DNA of 64,000 bases from Petrosia ficiformis. Lineage: Eukaryota > Porifera > Demospongiae > Haplosclerida > Petrosiidae. The position numbers and the translations under genes were made by a program. Location: positions 28,872,466 to 28,936,465 of the forward strand of contig OX345636.1 in NCBI GenBank assembly GCA_947044365.1, written 5' to 3'. The notes below the pieces were generated by a model. It ran no database searches. It was not told where the DNA came from and saw only the letters and a program-made list of their open reading frames with translations. The first letter of the stretch is position 1. Each line of letters opens with the position of its first letter. Positions 34,884 to 46,381 of the stretch are shown piece by piece.

Positions 34884-37231
34884 TAGTGGTGGGCGATACG
34901 ATACCAAAGTACTCAGATCGTCGATACCAAGTGTTCGATACTAGGAATCGATACCAAATTACAGAATCGAGTAGCAAGACCACGCCTACAAATGACGTTA
35001 TTCCCGCCCACAAATAATTAATATTCATAAATTCATTAATTTATTAACTATTATTAACTATTATATAACTGATTTATTGATTTAAAAAAAAAAATTAAAA
35101 AATAGTTCATTGTAGCAGCTGTAACAACAGCCACTTACTGGCACTTAGCAGTAAAAACTACAATGTCTAAAAGACCAAGAAGTGGTGTATGGGACTATTT
35201 CAAGAAAGATAGTGAGTATGCATATTGTTTAGTGGAAAGGTGCAAAGCCAAAGTCAAGCATTGTGGTAACACTAGCCATCCACTAAAGCATTTAGAATCA
35301 TGCCATGAAGAGGAATACAAGAAGTGTGTATCTGAAAGACCAACTAAGAAGGCACGATCTACTCAAGCTTTGTCCACCTCAACTCAATTGACTCTCACTG
35401 AAAGTATTGCATCAACACGAAAATATCATAGGGATTCAAACAGATGTAAAAAGCTAGATGATGCTCTTGTGGGAATGATCGTCACTGACTTGCAGCCTAT
35501 TTCTATTGTGGAAGACACTGGATTTCTTAGATACACATCTCTCCTTGATCCACGATATGAGGTGCCAAGCAGAAGAACCATTTCAAGGAGACTTCTACCT
35601 GAAAAATATGAAGTAGTAAAAAAAGCTTTGAAACAGAAATTGCAGAAATTATCTCCAATATCTCTTACAACCGACATATGGAGTTCTCGTCAGGCTTTTT
35701 CATATTGCTGCCTAACAGCTCATGCCATCTCAGAGCAGTGGACACTGGAAAGCTATGTCCTTGAAACCTTCAACTTCAACACAGACCACACAGCTCAACA
35801 CATACAATCAGAACTGACGAGAGTCATTAATGAGTGGGGCTCGCCTACCATCACCTGTTGTGTGACAGACAATGCCTCAAATATGCTTGCTGGTATAGCA
35901 GAAGCTGGATGGAATCACTTACCATGCTTCGCCCATACACTGAACCTTGTAGTTCAGGATTCCCTTAAGTTGGATCCAACAATGTCAGAACTACAAATCA
36001 AGTGTAAAGACATCGTTTCACACTTTCACAGAAGCACGAAATCATCGGAAAAGCTTCGGAGTGTCCAGGAACAGCTCAAAATGCCTCAGTTAAAGTTGGT
36101 TCAAGATGTAGTGACCAGGTGGAATTCTACATATTTGATGCTTGAAAGAATTGCCTCCCAACATGAAGCTATTACCACAACTCTTTGGCTTTTAGATAAG
36201 GCACAAATGTGCCTTTCCACAGATGAAAAAGATGTCATCTTACAATCACTTACTCTACTTCAACCATTCCTTCAAGCTACAGAGAACATAAGTGGGGAAA
36301 AGTACGTCTCCATATCGATGATAATACCACTAACACGACTTCTCCTGCGTTCATGCAGTGCTGGTCCAAATATACCAATTTGCCAAAACTTGATCCAGGA
36401 ATTAAACAAGCGATTTAGTCGAATCGAACAAAGATATACAATGGCAGTTGCCACTCTCTTGGACCCTCGATTTAAAAAGATAGCGTTTGCTGATACCTCT
36501 GCTGTAGATCAAGCTGTTAAAAGGTTACAGGGAGAAGTGAAAGCTATGATTGATGATGAAGCCCGCCAAGCACCATGGAATCCCGATCTTCAGCAGAGTA
36601 ACAATGATCAACCAACAGTGGCAGGGTTATGGGTTGCATTTGATGAAAAAGTAGCAGAAGCAACTTCCCACCGATCTGGAGGTACCGATGCATTTATTGA
36701 GGTGAAACGATACTTTGAAGAGCGAAATATTGACCGAAAAGAGGATCCTCTTCAATGGTGGAAGGAAAACAGGGCTCGGTTTCCTCACTTAATGATAATG
36801 GCAAAGAAGTATTTGGCAATTCCAGGGTCATCTGTGCCCTCAGAACGTCTTTTTTCCAAGGCAGGGGAATTGATTTCTGAAAAGAGAAGTCAACTAAAAC
36901 CAAAAAATGTAGACACTATACTATTCTTAAACAAAAATCTAAACACAGACTAAAAACTGACCTATTTCAGTATTTGTACTTAGCTATGTTGCTCACTATT
37001 ATTATTTTCATTATTATCTAGTCATACACAATACTTATGCAAACTTATCTCATCCTGTTGTTCCATCCATTTTCTGTTCATGTTCCACAACACAATGCAT
37101 CCAGAAAAGTTATGCGCATGTGCAGTTGGCACTTTCCAAGCACTCATTCCAGTACTCGATACCACCGATACCGAATTCAAATCTACTTGGTATCGGTATC
37201 GAAATGAAATATCTGGTATCGCCCACCACTA
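34884..37231 (+). mobile_element. Complete hAT transposon with intact transposase
   Basis: Target duplication GCACAAAC at 34876-34883 and 37232-37239 is perfect. Ends are TAGTGGTGGGCGATAC and its reverse complement. Length 2348 bp. Subterminal GGTATCGATA-type repeats are dense at both ends (34,920-34,960; 37,155-37,215). It encodes one uninterrupted transposase. This is the best candidate for a recently active element here. Confidence 0.95.
35163..36953 (+). CDS. hAT transposase (ZBED-like), intact, 596 aa
   Basis: Starts MSKRPRSGVWDYF and runs without a stop. BED finger at residues 8-50, with Cys22/Cys27 and His43/His48. The RNase H core follows: ISLTTDIWSS (first Asp, about residue 172), CCVTDNASNMLAG (second Asp, about 238), FAHTLNLVVQDSL and DVVTRWNSTYLMLERI. 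A helical insertion domain follows (LLDPRFKKIAF), then the C-terminal hATC region DPLQWWKENRARFPHL and GSSVPSERLFSKAGELISEK, which holds the third acidic residue and the dimerisation surface. Length and order are normal for animal hAT transposases. No intron. The flanking 250-300 bp hold the element's own untranslated ends. Confidence 0.95.
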   Translation: MSKRPRSGVWDYFKKDSEYAYCLVERCKAKVKHCGNTSHPLKHLESCHEEEYKKCVSERPTKKARSTQALSTSTQLTLTESIASTRKYHRDSNRCKKLDDALVGMIVTDLQPISIVEDTGFLRYTSLLDPRYEVPSRRTISRRLLPEKYEVVKKALKQKLQKLSPISLTTDIWSSRQAFSYCCLTAHAISEQWTLESYVLETFNFNTDHTAQHIQSELTRVINEWGSPTITCCVTDNASNMLAGIAEAGWNHLPCFAHTLNLVVQDSLKLDPTMSELQIKCKDIVSHFHRSTKSSEKLRSVQEQLKMPQLKLVQDVVTRWNSTYLMLERIASQHEAITTTLWLLDKAQMCLSTDEKDVILQSLTLLQPFLQATENISGEKYVSISMIIPLTRLLLRSCSAGPNIPICQNLIQELNKRFSRIEQRYTMAVATLLDPRFKKIAFADTSAVDQAVKRLQGEVKAMIDDEARQAPWNPDLQQSNNDQPTVAGLWVAFDEKVAEATSHRSGGTDAFIEVKRYFEERNIDRKEDPLQWWKENRARFPHLMIMAKKYLAIPGSSVPSERLFSKAGELISEKRSQLKPKNVDTILFLNKNLNTD

Positions 37232-37628
37232 GCACAAACAATACATTTGCTTTATCTACAATCATCATTTCATACTATAAAGTGCAGTTTTGATAGTGAT
37301 TTGCTTATCACAACAAATGTATTTTCACTTAATGCAAAATGTATTTCAACCCACATCTATATCATTCAAGTATCAAACAAGTTCAGCAGATTTATCTCAT
37401 GTAAGTATCAACCACAGATATGAATTATTACGTTTTAATTGAAATTGAATAAATATGATTATATTATTGATCGCTATGATGATACAGTGTTAAAGCATAA
37501 TATATAAACAAGGATAAATAATAATTATTAAAAACTCAACAAGTATATATAAATAATAAATAGGGATATGGATATAAATGTGTATACAGTGAACACCTAA
37601 ATTAAGTTTCTCAAGCTAGTCAATCAAA

Positions 37629-38105
37629 AATTGTTTTGGCCCATTCAGGGCAGTCTATTGGGCTTTCGCGTTCTGAAGGCTCACCATGCATGCATATACG
37701 GCCAATATCAGTAGGAAGAATCACGGATTTAGCCCTGGCTGACCTTGTACGATCCAACTTTCTGTGAAGACTTTCAATGTAACCTTTAAATTCTTCACTA
37801 CTGCCACATGCTTTATCAACTTCTTTCCTTTGAAGGTAGCCGAAGTTAAATTTTCACTATCTGAAGGATTATCAGAAATAATAACTGACTCATCTGATGA
37901 CGTGAAGTCAGGTAAAAGAACACTTTCTAGCTTCTTTTTGGTTTGGTCATCCAGGCTAGTTGACTGTGTAAGAGCTCTTTTACATGAATTAGCTTTCTGT
38001 GAAAACAAAAGGTCTTATGCAACACTATAGTAAACATTAAAAGCTAAATACTTACATTTATCATCTTTTGTTGTCTCTTCTGCTTTTGAATACTTTTACT
38101 TTGAA
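37629..38105 (-). pseudogene. Transposon-associated ORF of unknown role
   Basis: Minus-strand exons from about 38105 (SIQKQKRQQKMIN) and 37998 (ANSCKRALTQSTSLDDQTKK … FTSSDESVIISDNPSDSEN). A frame change near 37810 leads into FKGYIESLHRKLDRTRSARA and MHGEPSERESPIDCPEWAKT, ending at 37629. The basic Leu-Asp-Arg helix (SLHRKLDR..SARAK) is one I associate with ORFs accompanying animal DNA transposons, but I cannot name the family. It lies 0.4 kb outside the hAT and 0.2 kb before the CACTA fragment. Confidence 0.4.
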
Positions 38106-38268
38106 ATCAAGAATGCGAGTTGTGAAATATATTCTTAAGGCACCTTTGATAATTTAATAGCACATAAACATAATGAGATACCAGAAGCATAATTAACTCA
38201 CGTCTAATAATAACTGGACTATATAGCTGGTGTCTGTCTGAAGGGTTTGTACATTTTGAATTAATTCA

Positions 38269-39182
38269 GTGTTAACAGCTACAATGACAGATGAACTTTT
38301 AAATCTTTGGGAAGATGGCTTAACAATTGGAGAAAAAATACTACATGTTGCTCTTACCTGTGTTGGCTGTGATAGGCCAGCAGGTTTTCTAGGTCACCAT
38401 GCTTGCTCATACTGCCATAAGCACTTTCATTACAATAATGAATGGAAAAAAATTGATTACTATGGATTTCATCACAGTACTGAACGCACACATTCTGATC
38501 ACAAAAAGTGTGGTGGTGAGTGGTTAAGAGCAAAAACCCAAGCTGACAGAAATATGATAGAAAAACAACATGGTAGTTTCTTTTCACAACTCACAGTTTT
38601 ACCCTATTTTAATTGTATTGAAAATATAGTAGTTGACCCAATGCACAATTTATTTGAAGGCACTGCTAAAAGAGTATTAAAGAAAGTATGGCTGAATGAT
38701 TGGTTTGGCATCAAAGATACAACAAGAATCCATACAGTTAATGATTCATTCAAAACTACATCATCAATGGGCAGGCTACCTCGAAAGGTACTAACAGGGT
38801 TCTCATCATTCACTGCAGACCAGTGGAAAAACTGGACATTATGGTTCTCGTCAATAGCAGTACATGATAGGATTCCAAAACAAGACTTTTAGTGTTGGCA
38901 ACAGTTTGTATTAGCTTGTGCAATTTTGTGTTCTCCAACTATTACTATTGATGATTTGAGTTGTGCTGATCTTTAAAGGAATTTTGTAATAAATTTCAAT
39001 TAATATATGGTCCACAGTCTGTGACACCAAATATGCACTATCATTTACACCTGAAAAAATGTATTTCCAATTATGGTCCCATCCATAGCTTTTGGCTCTT
39101 CAGCTTTGAAAGATACAATGGAATCCTGGGTAACTATCATACCAATCAACGTGCAATTGAGATTCAGGTCATGAGAAATTAA
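38269..39182 (+). pseudogene. CACTA (tnp2) transposase fragment
   Basis: The 207-aa ORF (38269-38892) reads CVGCDRPAGFLGHHACSYCH, then IENIVVDPMHNLFEGTAKRV (the D-x-MHNL motif), then LPRKVLTGFSSFTADQWKNW. Past a stop at 38890 the frame continues (CWQQFVLACAILCSP). After another break it gives QLIYGPQSVTPNMHYHLHL and FWLFSFERYNGILGNYHTNQ, the conserved tnp2 C-terminal block. It is diverged from the CACTA at 30.4 kb and has several stops, so it is an older copy. Confidence 0.85.
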
Positions 39183-39219
39183 TTAAGGGCGTGTCAATTT
39201 TACATGTGCACAAGTACAA

Positions 39220-39602
39220 AATGGCTGGAGATATACAAAAGTTGATTGCTGCTACTGGTAGCCTCCAAGAGCAATTACAGGCTGCAGTGAAGAATCTTCA
39301 CTGCAGGATGATTCTCTTCATCAAATATAAACGGCCAACCTCTAGTAATATTGAATCAAGTTCAGGCAGTGGTCATACCCAAAGTAAGGTTATGCTTCAA
39401 TTTCTTTGAAGAGACCTTAACTATAGTTCACAAATGTGATTATAGAAATTGGTAGCAATAGAAGTAGTGGCTCTTCTGTTGTATGGAATCCAATGAATGT
39501 TTTTAGTAAAAAACGAAAAGCAGGATTAAATTCAAAATCCAATAAAAGGAAACATTTGCGAGTTTCTACATGGACATATACCTTTGTGTATCGATTCAGA
39601 AG
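39220..39602 (+). pseudogene. N-terminal fragment of the HECT-associated gene type
   Basis: An exon at about 39220-39384 starts MAGDIQKLIAATGSLQEQLQ and continues into SSNIESSSGSGHTQS after a frame change. A second exon at about 39446-39600 carries SSVVWNPMNVFSKKRKAGLN and NKRKHLRVSTWTYTF. The order (N-terminal helix, Ser-rich linker, basic tract, W-T-x-x-F) resembles the first exons of the HECT gene at 62 kb. It runs straight into integrase-like copy 3, on the same strand. Assignment rests on overall layout and is tentative. Confidence 0.35.
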
Positions 39603-39714
39603 AAAGATATGGTGAGCATTGTTGCATGAATTTTCAGTATTGTATAGATATTCAAAACCAAAAATTCACTGTGACTGATAGTTACTCAATCCCACCAATA
39701 TCATCCATATAGGT

Positions 39715-40818
39715 AGGTCCTGTATATGGTAGAAAAACCATGACAGGCCTTCTGGCTTCACAGAGAGTTAGAGTTAGCCAGGCAAGAATTGGAGAGTCAC
39801 TCAGGCGCACTATTCCACACAATCATCAAAAACGTATCACTTCAACTGCCAAGCTTTTGAATCCAGTTCTAAATACTGCTGAGTATTTTGGCCATAAAGT
39901 GCATGTGGACCAGAATAAGAAACTGGTGATGTATGGAGTAACTCGTGTGTGCACGAGATGGATACAGTGGAAAAGTGGTAGGATTCATTACATTGCCAGT
40001 AAAAACAACATTGAGATCTATAAACATCTTTTCAGGTACATGTAAAATATATAATTATATATATTATATTATATATTATATAAATATGGATATGTGTATA
40101 ACACTACATGGCTACACTTTTGAGGAAACCCTTTCATTTCCTTAAACAGAGAAATGATTCTGAAATATGGATTATGGGATCAGGTACGTGTTGACCACGG
40201 TAAAGAATTTTACCTGATGCTGTATGTACAAGAGAGTTTCCATAAGAGTATTATAATTACAGAATCATCCAATCGAAAGGAGTCAACTACCCTGTGAAGC
40301 GGTGCATAGTTGGAATGGAAGAATGTGGAGAGATTGATATGGAATCTTCCATGAACAAATTTTGTGTGTCATGGTTTGCCATCCCAGTGTGTTGTGTGGG
40401 TACTAACCTTGCAGTTCGAGCTTGGAATGAACATGGTACATATGCATAAATTTAAAATGTTATTCCCCCGTGCACATATTAAAAATTTTACATAGGACCT
40501 AGAATAGGATGTCCATCTCGTGGAACCCCAAACCAACTAATGGTATCAAATAACCAAGTAGCATTGGTTAATCCTCAAATAATTCCATCACCTGAAGAAG
40601 CAGTCAACAAATATGAGGAAGCTGGAGGCCATATTACTCATTTCAGTGGATTTGGTTTAGACCCCCTTGCAAATGACTACAGTCTTTTCTATTGCCGTGA
40701 AATAGAATTCCACCAGAGATATCCAGAGTTTGATCCCTTTTTTCACAAACTGGTCAATGGTGATGACACTGTTTTTTCGAGAAGGTCTTTTATTCTTCAT
40801 TCAGTTAAACCAATATAA
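39715..40818 (+). pseudogene. Integrase-like gene, copy 3
   Basis: Begins GPVYGRKTMTGLLASQRVRV and SQARIGESLRRT, the helix-turn-helix part. It then has EYFGHKVHVDQNKKLVMYGV (first Asp in HVDQN), a frame change near 39950 (ARDGYSGKVVGFITLPVK), an exon at 40150-40225 (MILKYGLWDQVRVDHGKEFY, second Asp) and 40265-40437 (MESSMNKFCVSWFAIP region). The final exon at 40498-40818 gives RIGCPSRGTPNQLM and EYEEAGGHITHFSGFG-like sequence to a TAA. The sub-lineage differs from copies 1, 2 and 4. Frame changes at several joins show decay. Confidence 0.65.
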
Positions 40819-40984
40819 TATGAGATATAATTCACAATAATTGAGTAAATGATACTGCTGGTACACACAAACCATGTAAACCAGCAATCAAATGGTTGCA
40901 CAATAATAATATGTTTCTGATTTTTTTTTGGTTATATAATGTTTAATTAACATAATTCCTCATCAACCCTCTCATTGTCACCCT

Positions 40985-41733
40985 GCACCAGCAAACTATC
41001 CAGGCCTCTTAGTATCATTCAGTACGGCAAGAGGGACAACTTTTTGTTACCGTTTCATGGCCAGAATACCATTCATTAACACAAATTTCTCATCCTATGA
41101 TTGTCTTACAGCACTTAGACATGATTGCAGGAGGGTGGATAGGGATACAGAGACAAATTTTGCATTCAAATGCATTACGTGGCTGTAATGCTATGGGAAC
41201 TTTTCATTTCAAATTTTTCATTTAGATGTAAAATATCTTGTATAGCCTCCTTCATAGTATCTATATCTTCCTTCATATCATCCACCTTTGACTGAATGTG
41301 GACAAGTTTGATGCTGATGTCATTCTTTACTCTCTTTGGTGTTGGTTCATCAGTATCAGAATCTAGGATCACCATCTCACTATAGCTCTTTCGTTTGCGG
41401 GACTTTCCTTTCAAGTTACTCATAGGGATTGCAAATTTTTCGACTTTGGGCTCTGTCCATTTTTGCTCGAATAATTTTGATGTTCACAGTTGGTTGGTTG
41501 AATGCAGGAGGTGGGGGGTTAGAATTGTAGGAAGCTGAAGATCCAATACTGGATGACTGTGCCATGCTTGACACAGTTAGGCGAGAACCTGAAGAGAGGT
41601 TAGGCCCTTCAACACCTAGTACCACTCCAAAAAGTAAATCTGCATCATGTAGATTGAAATGACCTGAGTCATCTGGGAAAAAGGCTCGGTTGTCATTTTC
41701 TGCTCTTAGCCATACTTCTGATGTAATGAACAT
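40985..41733 (-). pseudogene. RING-type zinc-finger protein with coiled coil
   Basis: Minus strand: TSEVWLRAENDNRAFFPDDS opens a small N-terminal domain. A Ser-rich linker and VNIKIIRAKMDRAQ follow. After a frame change near 41420, KRKSYSEMVILDSDTDEPTP (acidic/basic) and a coiled coil (IQSKVDDMKEDIDTMKEAI) follow. The C-terminus reads NAFECKICLCIPIHPPAIMS, KCCKTIIG-stop-EICVNEWYSG and KSCPSCRTE. This Cys/His spacing is RING or U-box-like, so a ubiquitin-ligase role is likely by family. A TGA near 41100 replaces the fourth-position Cys. It is convergent with integrase-like copy 3, 170 bp away. Confidence 0.65.
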
Positions 41734-42119
41734 AATTAAGCATAAGTTGTGTAACTGAAATAGAAACTGCTTGTAGATTGCACCTAAAATGAATGTGCTC
41801 TACTTGGAATTATAGTTGTAATCAATGTCATGTTACCAATACTATTTATGCACATAAATTACAGTACATATGTGCTATATGCAGCCTAGCTTTCTCACCC
41901 TGAATGTCCTCCTCAAAATCTCAGTAAGTAACTTTCGAGGAGTCAACTTCGATGCACGCATGCGCATTACATCCAAGAGGGGGTGACAGGGGGTGGGGCT
42001 GGTTTGGCTGCAGATTAACAGTGATTTCCATTTTCAGGAGTGATGGCCCGAGATTTAGGATTTTAGGATTAGTGTTGTAAATCCCAAGTTTTTATTTCCA
42101 GCCTTAATTGGTGGAAATA

Positions 42120-42765
42120 TACACTGACCAATCTGACATTTAATTTAGATATAGTTATACAGATTATATTAATTTTTATAAGAGTTAAAAGTCCTATGTA
42201 TCTGAGGATTAAGTGAAAGCCCAGTCTCATCGCAGTTAAATATATGGACAGGTCAGTTAAAAATGCCATTGCCCTGATGAGTTTCCTCCAGCATATTAAA
42301 AACATCGATCTATTACAAATTGGGTCAGTTGCCACAGCCCTCAAATATGATAATGGTACAGCTGTTTTAAGAATTAATTTAGGGTGTCTCTGACAAAATC
42401 TTTCCCACCATTCGTTAGATACAGTTGTTGCGATTTCTTTACTTTTTACTGTTTTTGAACTAATGCCATCACATGCTTCTGTGTGTGTGTGTATAGCCAA
42501 TTTTGGCTGTCTGGATAAGAAAGCTGGCTACTTCCTCCTCCTCTTCATAACTCAAGTATGTGCATGGACCTGATTATGCTCCAAAGTGTACTTTCACAGT
42601 TACCCTGTCATGGAGTGAGGATTTGGGGACCAAAAAGATTTCAGCAGCCTGCCTAAGTGGCATACCCTCCTCAACTGCCTTTACTGCCTTCTGCATACTA
42701 ACAGTGTCCCAACACCTGCATGCACCACTAATAGTAGATAGCTTGGATTCCACAAATGTTGATCT
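42120..42765 (-). pseudogene. pogo/Tigger-like (DDE_1) transposase fragment
   Basis: Minus strand: SMQKAVKAVEEGMPLRQAAE, then IFLVPKSSLHDRVT, a psq-type helix-turn-helix. A stop is followed by CTYLSYEEEEEVASFLIQTA, the second DNA-binding half, then SNEWWERFCQRHPKLILKTA. After a stop in FN-stop-PVHIF comes NCDETGLSLNPQ, holding the first catalytic Asp. The rest of the catalytic core is absent below about 42,120. Multiple stops and frame changes mark an old copy. Confidence 0.75.
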
Positions 42766-43170
42766 GTCTTTCACAACTCTCTTTACAAGGGGTGGAAAAG
42801 AATACATTTGTGTAATAGACACATAAACTAGCAGAGAATGCTAGCATGAATGCTAATGATTGTGGGGCGAGTCTGAGGAGGTGCTTAAAGGGGGAAGTAT
42901 TGTTTAATTTCTTAATTATCAGTTTAAGTGATAATAGTCGGTTAGTTGTCTTGAGTGTTATATAATTTTAAACCACTGCATGAATTATTCGCTTTGATGT
43001 TTGAGTCACTAATGAGGTTTCCAAACACCTTATGCAATGTGTCAAACCACACTTGGTAAACTAGGCATGGCTGAGACAGTGCATGTCAAGCCTATGTGGT
43101 TTAAATTCGTTTAAACAACATAGGTGTCGGTGTCCACACTATTTGCAAGTGTTATTCTAAATTTGTAAAG

Positions 43171-43560
43171 ATGGCCATGAACTGGAAAGAATTTGATGTG
43201 TCAGAGTTGGAAGATGATGGGAATGCAACTGTACATGAGGTAGTATTGGAAGTGTCACCTGTAAAGGTGAGTAGGAACAATCCAGAGGTCAAATATTTCA
43301 GCAGAAAGATCAGTGATGGCAAGAAAGTGGCTCGAATGATATCTTTTGAAATCAGTGTTAGAGAAGTCGAGAAAAGAAGAGAAGTCTGTGGCGTTAATAA
43401 TCTTTCTTCTCTTTGCTCGGCAGTCTCCATATCTCTTATCTCTGTCTAACCTTACTTCATATTTTCGTAATTGCAGGCTCTTCAAGCTCTGTCAGTCTCT
43501 CTTCTCTCTCCTCTTTCGTTTCTGCAGCTCATTTGGCTCTGTCCCTTCACAGTTCAATTA
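43171..43560 (+). pseudogene. OB-fold-like transposon-associated ORF
   Basis: ATG 43171 reads MAMNWKEFDVSELEDDGNAT, VHEVVLEVSPVKVSRNNPEV and KYFSRKISDGKKVARMISFE. After a one-base frame change near 43350 it continues VLEKSRKEEKSVALI. The pattern (GxV..LSPVK, YF.G..SDG.K..R.V.F) recalls RPA-like single-strand-binding ORFs that I associate with animal mobile elements. Assignment is from pattern only. The 3' end is unclear. Confidence 0.4.
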
Positions 43561-43599
43561 AGGCATGGGTCAGCTCAATTAACCATATATTTTACAAAT

Positions 43600-44089
43600 T
43601 CTAAACAAGTTACTGACTTCAAATAAATTGCAAATGAAAGGTTTATTTTTTGCTTGTACCTACAAGCAGTCTAAGAGTCAACATGACTTCCTTCTCTGCA
43701 GACAAGTTGTAAACATAGATACCTGTTAAAAACAAAAACAGTGCGAGGCGGATTTGTTCCCAACATTTTCATGCTAAAGTTTGTATCCAAATGGATTATA
43801 GTGCTACCATCCTGGGATAAGTTGTGGAAAAAGCTTACATGTTACATTCTGGAGATATAAGACAAAAACGCTATTTGCGGGTACTTTTGAGGCCATGAAA
43901 ACGGTTGTAGAACATTTATTCTTGGTGATATGGCTATCCACATACTCACCATGTTATTCCACACAAGATTGTAACTTCAGTTAGACAAAACTCCTGCCAG
44001 AAGTAATCCGCCTAAAGCTCTTTAATACTCTGAGTAAAAATCTTCTCTAAATCGAAGCCATACTGCTCATGTGATCATCCGATGATGTC
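43600..44089. other. No recognised gene
   Basis: Unique-looking sequence between the OB-fold-like ORF and the hAT element; no ORF, repeat or signal recognised. Confidence 0.4.
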
Positions 44090-44097
44090 ATAACTGC

Positions 44098-46373
44098 TAG
44101 TGATGGGCGATACCAAAAATTATCAATCGATTCCAATTCTGAATACTTTTGGATCAGGAACCGATGGAATCGAATACTGATTCCGAATACGTGTTGGCAA
44201 CTTTTGTAAATAAAACAATAATGAATGATAGTTGAGATGCAAAGAACATGTACTACACTGACTGATTTATAAGTTCTGGTTGAGAAACAAAATGAGGTCA
44301 ACATTTTTGGGTGTGATACGATTTCTTCGTTCAGAAACCAGAACTCCTGCCTACAGCTTCCTCGAAATATCTCCCGACTTCTATAGTTGCCTCAACAGTA
44401 GAAGTTCGATGAACTTGTGACTCTTTAGCCCTCTGGTCAAATGAATCCCAAATGCTCTCAGCTGAGGTCTCTTCCAGGAAGTCGTCCAGGTCAAGTAGAT
44501 TTGTAGATTGATGGATCGTCAGACTCAGAAATGACTGTTGTAACTTCTTGTGTCAGTCGGTTTACAGTGTGGTCTTATCGGCAAACTGCAATTTTTTAAA
44601 TCATGGATCGAGTAACGTGCTCACTGCTGTCACGTAATGTGTCTCAATAGACGTGAATCTGCAATTTAGTTCTGAATTGAGGGATCCAGCAAGTGTCGTG
44701 CCAGGATTGGCTGTAGAAAGAGAGCTACAGTGCTGCTGAAGGATTTTTGTCAAGGGAACTATCATTGAAATGGAAACATATGCTTGCCCCTCTCTGTGGC
44801 TTCTAAGAAGGGCTTCAATAGTTGCAGTGCCTTTGAAATGGTGGCCTTGTCTTCAGCTTTCAAACAAAGATCATTTTGATTCACCAAACAGAGGGTTGTT
44901 GTTATAGCTTCAAATTGTTCATAAAAACGTTCAAGCATAATGTAAGTGGAATTCCAACGAGTGGAAACATCTTGCATTAACTTGTGTTCTGGAAGTGAAA
45001 GTTGGCGTTGGATTTCTGCTAGCTTCTCCATTGATTTAACACTTTCATGGAAGTGTGACACAACACTTTTGCTTTGTACAGCACAAAGCTCATCATCACT
45101 CTTGATTGAATTCTGGACCACAAGATTTAGAGAATGTGCACAGCAGATGACGCCAACCAGTTGACGAAATAGCAGCCACCATGTTAGCGGTATTGTCAGT
45201 GACAACACAGATTACATTGTCTTGAATATTCCAGCTTTCAACAACTTGATGTAACTTCATTGAAATATTGGCTGCTGTGTAATCTAGGCAGAAGTCAAAC
45301 GTTTCCAAAAGGTAGGACTTCAGCTCCCAATCCCCATCTATTAAATGAGCTGTAGGATTTCGTTTGGCGTGATGTCCATATATCTGTTGTAAGAGCAACA
45401 GAAATAGCAGAGCTCAAATCTTTCTGAACTTTGGCTTTCGTACTGTCATACCTCCTAGGTAGAATTTCTCTGGTTATTGTACGTCGACTGGGAATTTGGT
45501 AACGAAGGTCAAGTATACTGACCAGTTTCTTGAAGCCAGTATCTTCGACTAAAGAGGTAGGTAGGTTGGATATCTTTCAATAACTGCTTCATCTATCTTC
45601 TTTTTGTTCGTAGAGTCACTGGAATATGGATGGCTCTGAAGAACCATAGAAGGTATGGTTTGAACTGGTGTAGATGAGTTCGTATTCTTTTTGGCCTTCT
45701 TTTGACTCTCATTTGCTTTCCTTTCCTATAGACATTCAATGTACTCCTTATGATTTGTCTGGAGATGTTTCAGTAGGTTGCTTGTATTTTTACAGTATGT
45801 CAACTTGGTTTTGCAGAGTTGACAAGCAGCATTCTGGTCATCATCAACTTTTTAAAAGTATGTCCAGACTGAACTTCTGGGTCATTTAGAACTAGAAGTA
45901 GCCATGATTCTCAGTTACCTGAGGAGCTGGATGGATGAGTTAAACAGACAGTGAAGATAGTGAACTGAGTGAAGTCAGTGAACTACAGAGTACAGATACA
46001 GAAGAAGTAGTCAAGTAAGTGTGAGACTAGTTGCTATAGCAGCAAGACACCAAACAGGATCCAATTCTGACCAATGAAATCACTGTTGCTAACCAAGCAA
46101 GTACAGCTGCATATGTGTTCTATCTTGTTCATGTTAAAGTTATTGTGAAGAAATAAATATAATAATACATGTTCAATTGTTCATTACATGCATGCACTAT
46201 GCCTACAGGAATATTAACTTATTTAATAACTACTGATTTATTAACTATTATTAATGTTAAAGGGCGTGGTTTAATTCGGAATCGCTTCGATCGATTCTAA
46301 CTTTTTCAATACGAGTACAATTCCAGACGGAATCAAGAATCGAATACTCAGGAATCAGAATCGTCCATCACTA
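44098..46373 (-). mobile_element. Old hAT transposon, relative of the intact one at 34.9 kb
   Basis: Ends TAGTGATGGGCGATACC and TAGTGATGGACGATTCT (reverse complement of the right end). Target duplication ATAACTGC / ATAACTCC at 44090-44097 and 46374-46381 (7 of 8 match). 2276 bp. The ends resemble TAGTGGTGGGCGATAC of the intact element, so they are sister lineages. Confidence 0.85.
44350..45890 (-). pseudogene. Decayed hAT transposase
   Basis: Minus strand pieces: around 45890-45680, a BED-finger remnant (LLKHLQTNHKEYIE-like reading); 45398-45096, PTAHLIDGDWELKSYLLETF and ICVVTDNTANMVAAISSTGW, with the second Asp; 45208-44762, CCAHSLNLVVQNSIKSDDEL, VSHFHESVKSMEKL and DVSTRWNSTYIMLERF. The same motifs in the same order occur in the intact transposase at 35.2 kb. 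Several frame changes and the loss of a clear hATC end mark it as dead. Confidence 0.85.
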
Positions 46374-46381
46374 ATAACTCC

